Shown here: one piece after another, positions 62,501 to 64,000 of the stretch
Position numbering within the stretch: the first letter of the stretch is position 1
How the letters are laid out: every line of letters starts with the position of its first letter
Assembly: GCA_009869945.1 (NCBI GenBank)
Contig: WIXG01000115.1
Location: 62,001-126,000 of the forward strand
Direction of reading: 5' to 3'
Length of the DNA stretch: 64,000 bases
From: Mesaphorura yosii
Taxonomy: Eukaryota; Arthropoda; Collembola; Poduromorpha; Tullbergiidae
The notes under the pieces: generated by a model
What the model saw: only the letters and a program-made list of their open reading frames with translations
What the model was told of the DNA's origin: nothing
Databases searched by the model: none
Program-made: the position numbers and the translations under genes

Positions 62501-64000
62501 CTAGTCCTGGCAGTGGAGGGTGAATGCATTTTTCTGATATATTAAATACATTCTCGTGAAGCTCAGTTGGGTTTCAGCTCAGCACGTTTAACTCCACATT
62601 AAATTATTGCCATTGCATTGGTACGCCACAAGCCGAGCCCCGCCAAGCTAACAGACGTGGATTACTACAATACCAAAGAAAATTGAAAAAGAAGACATAA
62701 CACAAAACATATGCCTGCTCATTCGAAATACGCACGCATCATGTTCATGTGGCTTCACTCCCACATTAACTCAACATTTAAAAGTGCCATTCCATAACTT
62801 ACAGTTATAAAATACAACGATCACGAAATACGAAGCGAACGCACTGCGAGCGTACCCAACTACTTTCTCCCATCCGGTATCATCGCATCTTGTATCATTG
62901 TAGCTTAAGATGGCTTATGGCTTTCGTGGTTGTGGTTGTCATGTTCGTGAACAATACAAATAAATACTGCGCTTATGTTCTTTAGAAAATATTAAGCATT
63001 TACTTCCATGTTTCCATTTATACGAGGCGCAGGCGTACGCACTGCTTAGCGTGCGGATGCTCGTACCTCGTTACATTGTCATTTGAGGGTTTAATGCTGC
63101 GTAGTCCTTCGAGCACTTCGACATCGTCGAGTCGACTTTCTCTTATTCCCATTGTGCAAGGAATGGAATGATAAGGCAATGCAATGGGTGAAGGATTATT
63201 CGATGTTCGAATTCGATGTTAGTTTCAGTTGTTCCGTTGCTCGCTGTGCTGGTAGCCTGCGGCGAGAATTTTCTTGGGAGATTCGTACTTGTACAACAAA
63301 TGCAATGCAAGTTTGTGCTATGCGCTTTGTAATGTGTACATTGTACTGATGAAATATGATGGAAAACCGAGGAGAAGCACGAGTATTGGATGTGTTTACT
63401 TTTCGGATTGGATCTTGGATCGCGTCCTCGAGATTATGTAAACCAAGAATATAGAATACTCGGAGTCTGGATATTCGCATTCAATATTTGCATTGCGTGA
63501 TACAAGGCAAGGACGTAGGAAGGTTGCACGCATGGAGCACTCTGTATAGCTTTTTGTAGAAGTCGTAATAATCGAAGAAAACAACAGCAGGGAGGAAGGA
63601 GAAAGGAAAAGAAAGCAGAGTAGAGAACTTGACAATGCTACAAAGAATGAGGAAAAGAGTGAAAGGGAACAAAATATGGAATAAAGATGAAGATGATTAT
63701 GACGAACTCGTCTTCATATTTTTCTACATCATTTCCTATTTCTTTACGTTTTGGCTTGGATAATCCATTGTCTTGCATTCGAATTCGCAGTTCACAGACG
63801 GGAAAGTAATAACGCATGTACACGTTCAAAACCCAAATATGAGAAGACAAATACAGTCTGTTGTCCTGTTGCTACTGCACTGTGGCTGCTTTTGAAAAAT
63901 GACGACGGAATATGAAGAAGACAGAAGATAATGGAAAATGAAGTGCAGTACTTGAGAGCCCTGTGTACCAACTGCGTGTGTAAGAAAGTTGATGGTTTTG
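56551..64000. other. Noncoding right end of the window
   Basis: About 7.4 kb without a supportable gene. The first few hundred bases should contain the leader and promoter of form B. Beyond that I see only AT-rich sequence and short chance ORFs on both strands. Confidence 0.4.

Noticed and set aside
25000-64000. tRNA genes, transposon ORFs, CRISPR-like arrays
   Set aside because: No B-box with a matching A-box and cloverleaf, no reverse transcriptase or transposase motifs, and no regularly spaced direct repeats were found by eye.

Overview
The window is eukaryotic, most likely from an arthropod and probably a pancrustacean. It has spliced genes with mostly 55-110 base GT-AG introns, an insect-type gustatory-receptor-like protein, a claudin-like protein of the arthropod kind, and conserved animal genes for Vps15, USO1/p115 and adenylate kinase 9. 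A springtail or a related hexapod or crustacean would fit, but the species cannot be fixed from sequence alone. No prokaryotic, viral or transposon coding sequence was recognised.

Bases 1-25,000 are gene dense. In order they hold: Vps15/PIK3R4 (+), a shortened AK9 (-), a 52-codon ORF immediately upstream of AK9 with an inverted diverged copy nearby, a chemoreceptor (+), a two-RRM RNA-binding protein (-), USO1/p115 (+) and a claudin-like four-pass membrane protein (-). The RNA-binding protein and USO1 genes are head to head. Vps15/AK9, receptor/RNA-binding protein and USO1/claudin are tail-to-tail pairs. The spliced models keep frame at every junction, so apparent frame breaks in the raw ORFs are short introns.

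Bases 25,000-64,000 are sparse. I could support one minus-strand gene there. It has two alternative first exons, at 56.5 kb and 36.2 kb. Each encodes a single membrane span and each ends in phase 1. Both fit the same downstream exon at 30.2 kb. The rest looks intronic or intergenic, apart from a strong 26-bp-arm hairpin at 33.2 kb inside that gene's intron.

The most striking signal is in the claudin-like gene. Its stop codon is TGA followed by C, and the same frame then stays open for 461 more codons in the same exon. This predicts stop-codon readthrough, or recoding by another route, giving a 711-residue form with a long Ser/Pro-rich tail.

Vps15 (class III PI3-kinase complex) and USO1 (ER-Golgi tethering) both act in membrane traffic. 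Their proximity does not by itself show a functional link.
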